Assembly: GCF_039542305.1 (NCBI RefSeq) | Contig: NZ_BAABHW010000002.1 | Span: forward strand, 868,001 to 932,000 | DNA from: Roseibacterium beibuensis | GTDB lineage: Bacteria > Pseudomonadota > Alphaproteobacteria > Rhodobacterales > Rhodobacteraceae | Length of the DNA stretch: 64,000 nt | Direction of reading: 5' to 3' | Part shown: one piece after another, positions 44,215 to 53,309 of the stretch | Position numbering within the stretch: position 1 is the first letter of the stretch | How the letters are laid out: every line of letters starts with the position of its first letter | Program-made: the position numbers and the translations under genes | Notes under the pieces: model-generated | Told to the model about the DNA's origin: nothing | Database searches by the model: none | Seen by the model: only the letters and a program-made list of their open reading frames with translations

Positions 44215-44955
44215 TCAGAAGTAGCTGCGAACGAGCGCGCCGGTGATCAGCGTCCAGCCGTCGGCCACGACGAAGAAGGCCAGTTTGAACGGCATGGACA
44301 CGATGGCGGGCGGCACCATCATCATCCCCATCGACATCAGGATCGCCGCCGCGACCAGATCGATGACGAGGAAGGGCAAGAAGATCAGGAACCCGATCTG
44401 GAAGGCGCGTTCGACCTCGCTGAGCATGAAGGCCGGGATCAGGATCGACGCCTCGGGGGCGGAGCCTTCGGCCGCGGCCAGATCGACCTCGCGCAGCTCG
44501 GCAAGGCTGGCCAATGTGCCCATGTCGACCCGGTTCAGCATGAAGCCGCGAAAGGGCGCGTAAGCAGCGGACAAGGCCTCTTCGGGGGGCATGTCACCGG
44601 CGATGAGGGGTGCGATCCCCACCTGGTAGGCCTCTTGGAAGACAGGGGCCATGACGAAATAGGTCAGGAAGAGCGCCAGGCTGACGATCAGCATGTTGGG
44701 CGGCGATTGCTGCAGCCCCAGCGCCTGCCGGAGGATCGACAGGACCGTGACCACGAAAGGAAAGCAGGTGACCATCACCGCCAGCCCGGGTGCGAGGCTG
44801 AGCACCGTGATCAGCGCGATCAGTTGCAAGGCGCGGGCCGTCAACTCCCCGCCCTCGCCGAGGGTCAGGGTCACCTCTTGCGCCACCGCGCCGCCCGGCA
44901 AAAGGACCACGCCAAGCGCCAGAAGCGCTGGAAACAGCCGATCACTCCGGCGCAT
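44215..44955 (-). CDS. fliP: Flagellar export protein FliP
   Basis: 246 residues from the ATG at 44955, 14 bases inside the end of fliN. A signal-like first helix ends GGAVAQEV; then IALITVLSLAPGLAVMVTCFPFVVTVLSILRQALG and the C-terminal MMVPPAIVSMPFKLAFFVVADGWTLITGALVRSYF define FliP. With FliQ and FliR it forms the export gate in the basal body; fliQ and fliR are both in this island. Confidence 0.94.
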   Translation of the reverse strand: MRRSDRLFPALLALGVVLLPGGAVAQEVTLTLGEGGELTARALQLIALITVLSLAPGLAVMVTCFPFVVTVLSILRQALGLQQSPPNMLIVSLALFLTYFVMAPVFQEAYQVGIAPLIAGDMPPEEALSAAYAPFRGFMLNRVDMGTLASLAELREVDLAAAEGSAPEASILIPAFMLSEVERAFQIGFLIFLPFLVIDLVAAAILMSMGMMMVPPAIVSMPFKLAFFVVADGWTLITGALVRSYF

Positions 44956-45232
44956 CGCCGCGATCCGGCAGGCCGGTGATGCGGACGGCCAGTTGCCCGG
45001 CGCGATCCCCGTCGAGCTCGACCAGGTCACCCTCGGCGATGAGCTTGTCCCCGACATAGAGCCCCACCTTGTCCTCGATCCGGCTGTCGAGAGGCAGGAC
45101 GGTGTCCGGCGCCATCGACATCATATCCCCCAGCCGCGGGCGCGCGCGCCCGACGCAGACGCGGATCTCGATGGGAAGCCCGTGCAGGGCCTTGGCGCGC
45201 GTGGCGGCGATCGGGTCGAAGGCGGTGGTCAT
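44942..45232 (-). CDS. fliN: Flagellar switch protein FliN
   Basis: 96 residues consisting of essentially one SpoA domain: LPIEIRVCVGRARPRLGDMM and IEDKVGLYVGDKLIAEGDLVELDGDRAGQLAVRI. FliN forms the C-ring base and docks FliH/FliI. The gene starts at TGATG overlapping the fliH stop by one base and overlaps fliP by 14 bases. FliM and FliG are not encoded in the window. Confidence 0.93.
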   Translation of the reverse strand: MTTAFDPIAATRAKALHGLPIEIRVCVGRARPRLGDMMSMAPDTVLPLDSRIEDKVGLYVGDKLIAEGDLVELDGDRAGQLAVRITGLPDRGDAPE

Positions 45233-45888
45233 CAGGCGGCTCCTTTCTGGGATTCAATGTCGGGCAACGGCTCCGCGACCGGGGCATGCCGGGTCAGCCC
45301 GTCCGTGAAATCGCGAATCGCCTCGGCCATCTGCTGCGCCGCCCCGGACAGATCGACATCGCGCCGCTCGGTGCCGAACCGGACCGAGACCTGCCCCTCG
45401 GCATAGGCAGGCTCGGGCCGCAGCCGGATTCGGAGGTCGGGGATTTGTGCGGCAAGATTTTCCAGCCGGGGCACCGCCACGGGCGCGGCGACCAGGTCCA
45501 CCGAGGCGGCGCTGGCCTCCTGCGCGATGCGCAGCAGTTCGTCGCGCACGACGGGGGCGACAGCCTCGGCCACCAGCTCGGGCAAGAGGCGCGACAGCAC
45601 CGCGTCGAAGAGGGGACCGAGCGCAGAAAGCACATCGGCGCGGACCGACTCGTAGCTGGCGGAGAGGTCCCGCAGGTTGGTGGCCAGGTCCGCCGCGATG
45701 CGGCCGCGTTCTTCGGTTTCTGCGGCAAGGCAATCGTCCCAGCCGCTGCGGTAGCCCTGTTCGAAAACCGCCAGCCGGTCTTCCTCGGAGGCCGCACCCT
45801 CGGGCGTCGTGGGCTCCTGCGTCGGGGCAACGGGCTGGGCCGCACCGTCTACCTCATCGAAATCCGGTAAGGACAAGGCGCGCGTCAT
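45232..45888 (-). CDS. fliH: Flagellar export protein FliH
   Basis: 218 residues with the layout of FliH: a variable acidic N-terminus, a helical section (EDRLAVFEQGYRSGWDDCLAAE) and a C-terminal FliI-binding region (VLSALGPLFDAVLSRLLPELVAEAVAPVVRDEL). FliH families diverge strongly, so position between fliF and fliN is part of the evidence. It tethers the ATPase FliI to the C-ring. Overlaps: fliF end by four bases and fliN start by one. Confidence 0.8.
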   Translation of the reverse strand: MTRALSLPDFDEVDGAAQPVAPTQEPTTPEGAASEEDRLAVFEQGYRSGWDDCLAAETEERGRIAADLATNLRDLSASYESVRADVLSALGPLFDAVLSRLLPELVAEAVAPVVRDELLRIAQEASAASVDLVAAPVAVPRLENLAAQIPDLRIRLRPEPAYAEGQVSVRFGTERRDVDLSGAAQQMAEAIRDFTDGLTRHAPVAEPLPDIESQKGAA

Positions 45889-47579
45889 GGACGGACCTCC
45901 TCTTCATCCTCTTCCATCCAGCTGCGCAGGATCTCGACGGTTTCCTCTTCGCGCTCCTCGATCAGGCGGCGCAGGCGTTCGACGGGATCGAGGGGAAGCG
46001 GGTCTGCCCCGGGCGCCGCCAGGTTCGGAGCGGCCGGCAACAGGCCCGCCGCCGACAAACCCCCGGCCTGTCCGGGGTTGGACTGCGCCGCCCCGCCCGC
46101 GGGATCGGGCGGGGCAGCAAGCTGGGGCTGATCGGTCCGCTGGGCGGGGGCCGGAACGCCAAGCGGCGCGCCGGCCATCTCGGCCATGCCGGCACCGGCA
46201 AGGGCAGGTGCGGCAGACGGCTCCTCCTCCGCTGTGCGCGCGCGCAGGAGGGGGCGCAGAAGACCAAAGGCGATGGCCAGGGCGACCACCCCCAGAACGA
46301 TGGCTTGCAGGACACGCCCAAGATCGAGGCTGACCCGGTCGGTAAAGCTGGCGGTCTCCAGCCCGGTCAACGCCGAGGCGTCGAAAGCCATCGAATCGAT
46401 GGTCACGCTGTCGCCGCGCGCCGCGTCATAGCCCACGGCCGAGCGCACCAGGGCCTCCAGCGCGGCGAGTTCCTCGGGCGTGCGTGGCACAAGGCGCTCA
46501 ACCCCGTCGGCCCCGATCTCGGGCACGCCGTTCAGCAGCACGGCGACCGAGATGCGGCGGATCGCGCCGGGCCCGCGTTCCACCTCGCGCTGGGTTTCCG
46601 ACAGGTCGTAACTCACCCGCTCGCGGGTTTCGGTGGATTGCGCCGAGGATCCGTCGCCTTCGGCGGCATCGCCATCGGGCAGGTTCGACGCGACGGTGAC
46701 ATCGCCACCGGCCCCGCCGCCGTCGCGGGTGGCGTTTTCGCGTTCCTCGGTTTCCGTGGCGATGACGACGCGGCTGTCAGGGTCGATCAAGCGTTCGAGG
46801 ATCGTCTCGCGCGCCGTGTCCAACTCGACCGAGACCTGCACCACCGCGTTCCCCGGTCCGACCCGTGCGGCCAGCAGGCGTTCGATGTTCAGGCGCAGGG
46901 CATCTGCGCGACCGGCGGCATCGGCGGCGGGCGTCACCTGGTCCTGCCCGCCGAGGACCTGGCCCGAATCGGCGTCGATCACGGTGACATTCTCGGGGCT
47001 GAGACCCGGAACGGAGGACGCCACGAGATAGCGCAACGCTTGCGCATGACCGGGCGCGAGGCCGCCCGCGGCGGGGCGAATCGCGACCGAGGCCGTGACG
47101 TCCTGCACGGGTTGGAACGGGTCGGCAGAGGGGTTGGCGATATGCACCCGCGCCGCGCGAATCCGCGGGCTGGCAAGGATCGTGCGGGCCAGTTCACCTT
47201 CCTTCGCGCGCCAATAGGCGGCGTCGAACATCTGCGACGTGGTGCCGAACCCCGACAGGGAATCGAGCAACTCATAGCCCTGCGGGCCGTTCGCGGGCAG
47301 CCCCTCGCCGGCCAGGGCCATGCGCAGGGCATCGCGCTGGCCCGCCTCCACCTCGATCGTGTCGCCGCTGATGCGATAGGGGACGCCGCGCGCCTCCAAT
47401 GCCTCCACGACCTCGCCTGCCGCGGCGGGATCGAGGCCCGAGTAGAGCAAAGCGTAAGACGGCGCGCTGACAAGGCGGACAAGGATCAGGACCACGACCA
47501 GAAGGGCCGCCGCCCCGCCAATCAGAAAGGCGCGCCTGCGGGTGTCGAGCGCATCCCAAAAACCGGTCAGCGTGTTCAT
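45885..47579 (-). CDS. fliF: Flagellar MS-ring protein FliF
   Basis: 564 residues from the ATG at 47579 (a GTG one codon earlier is possible). Two membrane helices (near 20-40 and around 430) flank the ring-building motifs: PSYALLYSGLDPAAAGEVVEAL, VPYRISGDTIEVE, AYWRAKEGELARTI and YDLSETQREVERGPGAIRRISVAVLLNG. The C-terminal acidic helix RRLIEEREEETVEILRSWMEE is the FliG-binding tail. FliF founds the basal body. It opens a minus-strand operon, divergent from fliL. Confidence 0.95.
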   Translation of the reverse strand: MNTLTGFWDALDTRRRAFLIGGAAALLVVVLILVRLVSAPSYALLYSGLDPAAAGEVVEALEARGVPYRISGDTIEVEAGQRDALRMALAGEGLPANGPQGYELLDSLSGFGTTSQMFDAAYWRAKEGELARTILASPRIRAARVHIANPSADPFQPVQDVTASVAIRPAAGGLAPGHAQALRYLVASSVPGLSPENVTVIDADSGQVLGGQDQVTPAADAAGRADALRLNIERLLAARVGPGNAVVQVSVELDTARETILERLIDPDSRVVIATETEERENATRDGGGAGGDVTVASNLPDGDAAEGDGSSAQSTETRERVSYDLSETQREVERGPGAIRRISVAVLLNGVPEIGADGVERLVPRTPEELAALEALVRSAVGYDAARGDSVTIDSMAFDASALTGLETASFTDRVSLDLGRVLQAIVLGVVALAIAFGLLRPLLRARTAEEEPSAAPALAGAGMAEMAGAPLGVPAPAQRTDQPQLAAPPDPAGGAAQSNPGQAGGLSAAGLLPAAPNLAAPGADPLPLDPVERLRRLIEEREEETVEILRSWMEEDEEEVRP

Positions 47580-47642
47580 CACGTTCCGTATCCCTCCACG
47601 ACCATTCTGGCCCGTTCGAGGGAGGTGATACCTCGGCGGCGA

Positions 47643-47657
47643 TTAACAAACCGTTAG
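47643..47657. promoter_or_regulatory. CtrA-like box in the fliF/fliL divergent promoter
   Basis: TTAACAAACCGTTAG is TTAA-N7-TTAG, one base from consensus. It lies 64 bases from the fliF start and 51 from the fliL ATG, well placed for both operons. Confidence 0.55.
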
Positions 47658-47707
47658 GGCTGAGGCGGTATCACGGGAAAGAACGTAACGTGATCACCGG
47701 AATCGAC

Positions 47708-48232
47708 ATGGCGCAGGATGACGACAGCCAAAGCCCAAAGAAGAAACGCGGACTCCTCCTGCCCCTGCTGCTTGGGCTGGTGCTGGCCGGTGCGGCGGGC
47801 GGGGGCGGGTTCTGGGCCGTGACCAGCGGTCCGTTCGGGCCCGATTCGGCCACGGAGGAGGACGGGGGTACTCACGCCTCGGAGGCTGGTGGCGATCATG
47901 GCGAAAGTGGGCATCAAGAGGCTGTGCCCGTCGACGTCGCCTTCGTGCCCCTCGATACGGTGGTGATCACGCTGGGGTCCGAGATCAGCGGCGCCGATCT
48001 GATCTTCACCGCCGAGTTGGAGGTCGCCCCCGAACACGAGGCCGAGGTCGCCCATCTCAGCCCGCGCGTTCTGGACGTTCTGAACAGCTACCTGCGGGTC
48101 ATCGACCTGTCGGAACTGACCGACCCGACCAGCCTTGCCCGCATCCGCGCGCAGCTTTTGCGGCGCATCCAGGTCGTCACCGGCGCAGGCCGGGTCAGCG
48201 ACCTTCTCGTGACTCAATTCGTGGTGAACTGA
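47708..48232 (+). CDS. fliL: Flagellar basal-body-associated protein FliL (copy 1)
   Basis: 174 residues from the ATG at 47708 (an in-frame GTG at 47690 is possible). Cytoplasmic KKKRG, one membrane helix (about 15-38), a His/Glu/Gly-rich linker, then the FliL domain: VDVAFVPLDTVVITLG, FTAELEVAPEHEAEVAHL and the C-terminus VSDLLVTQFVVN. FliL rings surround the stator and raise torque. It opens a long plus-strand operon. A second fliL-like gene lies at 57.7 kb. Confidence 0.9.
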   Translation: MAQDDDSQSPKKKRGLLLPLLLGLVLAGAAGGGGFWAVTSGPFGPDSATEEDGGTHASEAGGDHGESGHQEAVPVDVAFVPLDTVVITLGSEISGADLIFTAELEVAPEHEAEVAHLSPRVLDVLNSYLRVIDLSELTDPTSLARIRAQLLRRIQVVTGAGRVSDLLVTQFVVN

Positions 48233-48772
48233 ATGATGCTCCTTGTGACCTATGCTGCCGACATCCTGCTGTTTTTCTCCAGTTTCGGCGCGGCGTTCTA
48301 CTGCATGATCCTGTCGCGGCGGCTGTCGCGCCTGACCAGTTTCGACCAGGGCATCGGTGGCGCCATCGCGGTGCTGTCCACGCAGGTGGACGAGATGAAA
48401 TCGGCCCTGACCGAGGCCAAGGCCGGGTCCGACGGCGCGGGGCGGCAGTTGAACGATCTCGTGCGGCAGGCACGGGAAATCTCGGGCGAATTGGAACTGA
48501 TGATCGCCGCCTGTCACGATTTCGCCGAACAGGCGATCGAGGTGCAGGGCGCATCCGGCGCGCAGGCCCGCCCTGACGCTGCGGCAGGTCAAATACAAGC
48601 GGCCGGTCCCGCGCCTGAGCGCGCCGCTGACCACGGGCGTGGGACGGAATCGGGGACCGAGGTCGCCATGCCGGTCTTCGGAACGCGCCGCGCCGCCCCT
48701 GACCTTTCCGACATCGCGTCGCAGGCGGCGACCCCGCTGTTTCGCCATCGCGGCCAAGCTGCGGAGGGGTGA
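48233..48772 (+). CDS. Hypothetical motility-cluster membrane protein
   Basis: 179 residues. An N-terminal membrane helix (about 4-26, YAADILLFFSSFGAAFYCMI) is followed by a helical, probably coiled-coil region (DQGIGGAIAVLSTQVDEMKSALTEAKAGSDGAGRQLNDLVRQAREIS) and a Pro/Ala-rich tail. The pattern resembles DUF6468 proteins found in alphaproteobacterial flagellar loci; that assignment is from memory. The start follows the fliL stop directly and MotE-like follows with a 3-base gap. Confidence 0.65.
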   Translation: MMLLVTYAADILLFFSSFGAAFYCMILSRRLSRLTSFDQGIGGAIAVLSTQVDEMKSALTEAKAGSDGAGRQLNDLVRQAREISGELELMIAACHDFAEQAIEVQGASGAQARPDAAAGQIQAAGPAPERAADHGRGTESGTEVAMPVFGTRRAAPDLSDIASQAATPLFRHRGQAAEG

Positions 48773-48775
48773 CGG

Positions 48776-49405
48776 ATGGCCCGCCGCACAGTGCGAAAAT
48801 CGAAAACACCGCATCCGCGACGGATGCGCCGCGGATGGTTGCTTTTCGCCCTCGGGCTGAGCTTTGCCGCGTCCGGTGTCCTGCGCCTTGGCGCACTGGA
48901 TTGGGCGCAAGCCTCGGAGCCCGCGGGCCATGCAACCGCCGCCCCCTTCCTGCCTGAGACGGGACGACTCCGGAGCGCGCTGGACGAAGTGGCCGCGCTG
49001 CGCGCCCAACTGGTCGCACGCGAGGCCGACCTGGAGGAACGCGAGGCGGCCCTCATGGCGGCGCAAACTCTTATAGAAGATCGACTCGTTGCATTGGAAC
49101 AGGCCGAGGCAAGGCTGGCGCGGTTGGTCTCGGTCTCGGATACGGCGGCTGAAACCGACATCGACCAGTTGACGCGGGTCTATGAAACCATGGCCCCGGA
49201 AGAGGCAGCGCGGCTTTTCGAACGGATGGAGCCCAGCTTTGCCGCCGGCTTCCTGTCGCGCATGGCCCTGGCGACCAGCGCCGCACTCCTGGCGGAACTG
49301 GACCCCGACGTCGCCTACGCGATCTCGGTCGTGCTGGCGACCCGCAATGCCACGGCCCCCGTCCGCTCCGATCCGGAGATCAGCCCGCCGGATACGGAAA
49401 ATTAA
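48776..49405 (+). CDS. MotE-like motility chaperone
   Basis: 209 residues. A very basic N-terminus (RRTVRKSKTPHPRRMRRG), one membrane helix (about 21-37), a periplasmic coiled coil (VAALRAQLVAREADLEEREAALM) and a MgtE_N-like domain (YETMAPEEAARLFERMEPSFAAGFLSRMALATSAALLAELDPDVAYAISVVLATRN). This matches MotE, the periplasmic helper of MotC in Rhizobium. It lies directly upstream of motA, which supports a stator role. Confidence 0.8.
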   Translation: MARRTVRKSKTPHPRRMRRGWLLFALGLSFAASGVLRLGALDWAQASEPAGHATAAPFLPETGRLRSALDEVAALRAQLVAREADLEEREAALMAAQTLIEDRLVALEQAEARLARLVSVSDTAAETDIDQLTRVYETMAPEEAARLFERMEPSFAAGFLSRMALATSAALLAELDPDVAYAISVVLATRNATAPVRSDPEISPPDTEN

Positions 49406-49449
49406 CCCATGTCCGCGATCACGAAACCAAAGCGTCTGGAGGGGCCGGC

Positions 49450-50319
49450 ATGATCGGAATGATCGGGATCGTCGTTATCTTCGTCATGGTCTTCGGGGGC
49501 TATATCGCCGCCGGGGGCAAGATCGGGATCATCCTCAAATCCCTGCCCTACGAGATGACGATGATCCTTGGCGCCGCGGTCGGGGCGTTTCTGATCTCGA
49601 ACGACATGAGCGCGGTGAAGCATACGTTCGGCGCCATCGGAAAGGTCTTCAAGGGCCCCAGGTGGAAGCCCGAGGATTACCGCGACCTGCTGTGCCTGCT
49701 GTTCGAACTGATCCGTCTTGGCCGGCAGAACGCCGTCACGCTGGAGGAGCATATCGAGAACCCGGACGGCTCCGACATTTTCGGGCGGTATCCGAGGATC
49801 CAGGCGGATCACGAGGCGGTGGAGTTGATCTGCGACACGCTGCGCTCGGCCTCGATGAACTACAACGATCCGCACCAGGTCGAAGAGGTGCTGGACAAGC
49901 GGCTGGACCAGAACCTCAGCCACGCCGAACATTCCGCCCATGCGCTGCAGACCGTTGCCGATGGTCTGCCCGCGCTGGGGATCGTGGCCGCCGTTCTGGG
50001 CGTCATCAAGACGATGGCCTCGATCGACCAGCCGCCCGAGATCCTTGGCGGGCTGATCGGCGGGGCTCTTGTCGGGACGTTCCTGGGCGTCTTTCTGGCC
50101 TATGGCTTCGTCGGCCCTTTTGCCGCGAAGGTGAAGATGGTCGTGGAAGAGGACCACCAGTTCTACCTTCTGATCCGCGAGGTCCTGATCGCCAACCTCC
50201 ACAATCACGCGACGAATATCTGTATCGAGGTCGGCCGGCAGAACACGCCGCATCACATGCGCCCGGATTTCAACGCGTTGGAAGAGGCCTTGCGGGGGCT
50301 GAAACAGGGGGCGGCATGA
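49450..50319 (+). CDS. motA: Flagellar motor stator protein MotA
   Basis: 289 residues. Four membrane helices: two at the N-terminus (MIGMIGIVVIFVMVFGGYIAAGG, MTMILGAAVGAFLI) and two after the large cytoplasmic loop (ADGLPALGIVAAVLGVIKTMA with the conserved Pro, and LIGGALVGTFLGVFLAYGFVGPFA). With MotB it couples proton flow to rotation. The end overlaps the next gene by four bases. Confidence 0.96.
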   Translation: MIGMIGIVVIFVMVFGGYIAAGGKIGIILKSLPYEMTMILGAAVGAFLISNDMSAVKHTFGAIGKVFKGPRWKPEDYRDLLCLLFELIRLGRQNAVTLEEHIENPDGSDIFGRYPRIQADHEAVELICDTLRSASMNYNDPHQVEEVLDKRLDQNLSHAEHSAHALQTVADGLPALGIVAAVLGVIKTMASIDQPPEILGGLIGGALVGTFLGVFLAYGFVGPFAAKVKMVVEEDHQFYLLIREVLIANLHNHATNICIEVGRQNTPHHMRPDFNALEEALRGLKQGAA

Positions 50320-52523
50320 TGATGCCCCGCCCCCTCGCCCCGATCGCACACCGGACGGTCCTTGCCTTGACGTCGATCTTCGTCGGCGCAACCGGCCTTT
50401 GCGCTCAGACACTCGCGGTTCAATCCGGCGAGCATGACGGATTTTCCCGGCTGGTCGTGGATATCGGCCCCGACCGGGACTGGGCGTTGACGGGCGACGG
50501 GCGTGACTATGCCCTGACAGTGACACCGGCACCCGAGGGGTTCGATACGAGCGCCGTCTTCGACCTGATCCAGCGCGATCGGCTGGCCGAGATTGACGCC
50601 GGCACCTCGCTGACCCTTTCGCTGGCCTGCCCCTGCGACGTCGAGGCGTTTCGCTTTCGCGACCGCTACGTCGTGATCGACATCGCCGATCCGCCGGACG
50701 AGCCCAGGCCTGCCCTGACCCGGCCCGCCACCGCCGGGGTGTTGCCGGACCTCGCGGCTCTCCTGGCCGAGGATGTCGATCTTGATCTCGCCCCGGACAT
50801 GCCCGAAGCCGCCCCGACCCGTCCCGACATCCCGCACGGGGTGGACAACATAGACCTCGAAGAGGCCGCGCAGATCATGGCCGCGCAACTGGCCCGCGCC
50901 GCGGCTGCGGGGTTGCTCGATGCCAGCCTCGGGCGCCCCTTGGCGGATGCCGACCCTGTCGCTTCGGGCCCAAGTGCCTCCCCGGAAGACCGCGATGTGC
51001 CCGCACTCGTGGAGGACGCGGATCGGGACATGGCCCTCGTGTCACCAACCGCAGAGGCCGCAACGGAAAGGCGCGGGGCCGACGCCCCGGGACGCGATGG
51101 CGACCTGGAGGAGGACGGCCCCGCAGAGATGCCGCCCCTGCGAGCAGAAACCGCCTTCGACACCGACCGGCGCCCCGCTCCGAGCCCCGCGTCGCAGCGC
51201 CCGCCACTGTCATGCGACGGCCTTACCTATGAGATCCGGGATTGGGCCGATGGCGCGGGTCCGGCCCAGGGGTTGGGGCCCCTGCGCCTCGGGCTGTTCG
51301 ATGAGCGCGACAGGTTGGTGCCAGAAGGGGCCATCGCGCTCGCCCGCCACTACCTTTTTTACGGGTTCGGGGCCGAAGCCGCGTTCTGGCTTCGACAGTT
51401 GGACACCCCGCCCGAGGACCTCCTGATCATCGCGGCCATGGTCGATGGTGCCGACAGTCCGCGTTTCCCGGTCGAAGCCGACCCGATGGCCTGCAGTGGA
51501 AGCGAGTTGTTCTGGCGATATCTCGACGGGCGCATCGGACCGCGCCTGTCGGAGGCCCAGGTCGGCCTCGTCCAAAGGTCCCATGCCGCTTTGCCGGTTG
51601 TGCTGCGCGATCACCTCGCGCCGCGCCTGGCGCGGCGGCTTCAGAGCGACGGCCATGACAGCGCGGCCAGAAACGTGGCCGATGCCATCGTGCGGGGCGG
51701 TCGCCTGCCACAAGACGCGGTTGCGCGCCTCGATCTCGATCTTGGGGTGGAACCGGACTCCGCACAGATGCGCATGATCCTGGACCAAGCGTTGGAGGCT
51801 GACGGGGCCACGCCCGCTGAAACCATGTCCCACGCCCTTGCCCTGGCCCGCCGAACCGGCACGCCCACGGATCAGACGCGCCTGGTCGCCGCCGAGGCCT
51901 TGCTGCGCGAGACGCCTGCCGGTGAAACGTCAGATGCGCTGTGGCGCGAAGTCGTCCTCGCCCACGCAGCGACGGGCAACCTCGATGAATGCGTCGAGAT
52001 GCTCCTCGACGCGGAGGGGCGGTCGGACGAAGTGCGAGGCGAGGCGATCCTCCACCTGATCGCTTCTCGGCTCGACGCACAGGACACCGCCGCGCTGGCC
52101 GCCGTGGCGCATCTTTTTGGCAGCACGTGGAACGTTGAGGGGTCGGAGGCCGGGCGCGTGCGCATGGCGGCCATTTCGCATCTGCGCGATGCAGGTCTTT
52201 TCCAAGCCGCCGAGGCGCTGCGGGGCGGGCAGCGGAGCCTGATCCTCCCCGCCGGTCCCGCGCCCGAACGCTCTGACGATGACCTGCTGTCCGAGGCCTG
52301 GTCGACCCGTGACTGGCCGACACTGGCCGAAATCACCGACGGCCCACAGCGCCAGCTTGCCAACCGTATGATGCATCTCTTGCCCGACGACCCAGGGTCC
52401 ATGGATGCCGAGGAAGAACGCCGCGATGCAGAAACAGACCTGCAGGACCTGTCAATTCTTATAGAAGATAGTGACGCCCTGAGGCAGCTTGTATCGGTTT
52501 TGTTGCGACCGGGAGGTGATTGA
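50316..52523 (+). CDS. Unknown exported protein with AMIN-like N-terminus
   Basis: 735 residues; three ATG codons in a row (50316-50324), the first overlapping the motA stop. The signal peptide is followed by a beta-rich domain (GEHDGFSRLVVDIGPDRDWALTG to YVVIDIADPP, about 35-128) resembling AMIN domains that bind peptidoglycan. An acidic low-complexity linker (about 130-300) and a helical-repeat C-terminal half rich in Ala/Leu/Asp follow. Four-plus Cys (ACPC, LSCDG, MACSG) suggest periplasmic disulfides. It sits between motA and an SltF-like gene, so a wall-linked stator role comparable to Rhizobium MotC is plausible but unproven. Confidence 0.75.
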   Translation: MMMPRPLAPIAHRTVLALTSIFVGATGLCAQTLAVQSGEHDGFSRLVVDIGPDRDWALTGDGRDYALTVTPAPEGFDTSAVFDLIQRDRLAEIDAGTSLTLSLACPCDVEAFRFRDRYVVIDIADPPDEPRPALTRPATAGVLPDLAALLAEDVDLDLAPDMPEAAPTRPDIPHGVDNIDLEEAAQIMAAQLARAAAAGLLDASLGRPLADADPVASGPSASPEDRDVPALVEDADRDMALVSPTAEAATERRGADAPGRDGDLEEDGPAEMPPLRAETAFDTDRRPAPSPASQRPPLSCDGLTYEIRDWADGAGPAQGLGPLRLGLFDERDRLVPEGAIALARHYLFYGFGAEAAFWLRQLDTPPEDLLIIAAMVDGADSPRFPVEADPMACSGSELFWRYLDGRIGPRLSEAQVGLVQRSHAALPVVLRDHLAPRLARRLQSDGHDSAARNVADAIVRGGRLPQDAVARLDLDLGVEPDSAQMRMILDQALEADGATPAETMSHALALARRTGTPTDQTRLVAAEALLRETPAGETSDALWREVVLAHAATGNLDECVEMLLDAEGRSDEVRGEAILHLIASRLDAQDTAALAAVAHLFGSTWNVEGSEAGRVRMAAISHLRDAGLFQAAEALRGGQRSLILPAGPAPERSDDDLLSEAWSTRDWPTLAEITDGPQRQLANRMMHLLPDDPGSMDAEEERRDAETDLQDLSILIEDSDALRQLVSVLLRPGGD

Positions 52524-53309
52524 ATGGTCAAGCTACAGCAAAACGCTGCCCGGTCGCTTTTCAATCGGGCCCTCATCAAACGGCTTGCCCATGTTTGCGC
52601 GCTTTGCATGCTGGCTTGGGCTTTGCCCGTGACGGGCCCCACACTGGCCGAACCCAGCGCGTTTGCTGAAACGCGCCACGGCCCAGCGATGGATCTCTGC
52701 GACCGGGCGGCACGCGCCGCCGCCGATGAAACAGGGGTTCCTCTCGACATCTTGCGCAGCATTGCCCTCCTTGAAACGGGGCGGACCATCGAGGGCCGCT
52801 TCATTAGCTGGCCCTGGACACTCAATGCCGGCGGCGAGGGGATGTGGTTCGACACGCGCGCCGCAGCGCTGCACGAATTGCAGCGCCGGTTGGCTTCGGG
52901 TCGGCGCAATGTCGATATCGGATGTTTCCAGTTGAACCACCGCTGGCATGCCGCCCGGTTCGAGTCGGCGGCCGCGATGATCGACCCTGTCGGAAATGCG
53001 CGCTACGCGGCGCGGTTCCTTCTGGATCTGCGAACGGAGCTAGGTGACTGGGACGCGGCGATTGCCGCATATCATTCGCGCACCCCCCGGCATGGGCAAA
53101 GGTACATCGCCCGGTTCCACGAGATAGCCGCGGACCTCCCCGAACTGGCGCCAGACACGCGGCCGGCGGCTCGGCCCGAGGGGCCCACAACACCCTTCGA
53201 CCATGTCCGACGCCAACCTCTTGTGACTCTCGGGCGCGGCAGTTTGGCGTCGGCTCAGCCCCTTTTCGCCAGGGCATCGGCCCTTCCGCTATTCGGGGGG
53301 CAACCATGA
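52524..53309 (+). CDS. SltF-like flagellar lytic transglycosylase
   Basis: 261 residues. Signal peptide (VCALCMLAWALPVTGPTLAEP), then a lysozyme-like SLT domain: DETGVPLDILRSIALLETGR with the catalytic Glu, WPWTLNAGGEGMWF, VDIGCFQLNHRWH and DWDAAIAAYHSRTP. The C-terminal ~60 residues are Pro/Arg-rich. In Rhodobacter sphaeroides the dedicated SltF opens the peptidoglycan for the flagellar rod. Here the gene is between the unknown exported protein (no gap) and flhA (4-base overlap), in keeping with that job. Confidence 0.85.
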   Translation: MVKLQQNAARSLFNRALIKRLAHVCALCMLAWALPVTGPTLAEPSAFAETRHGPAMDLCDRAARAAADETGVPLDILRSIALLETGRTIEGRFISWPWTLNAGGEGMWFDTRAAALHELQRRLASGRRNVDIGCFQLNHRWHAARFESAAAMIDPVGNARYAARFLLDLRTELGDWDAAIAAYHSRTPRHGQRYIARFHEIAADLPELAPDTRPAARPEGPTTPFDHVRRQPLVTLGRGSLASAQPLFARASALPLFGGQP

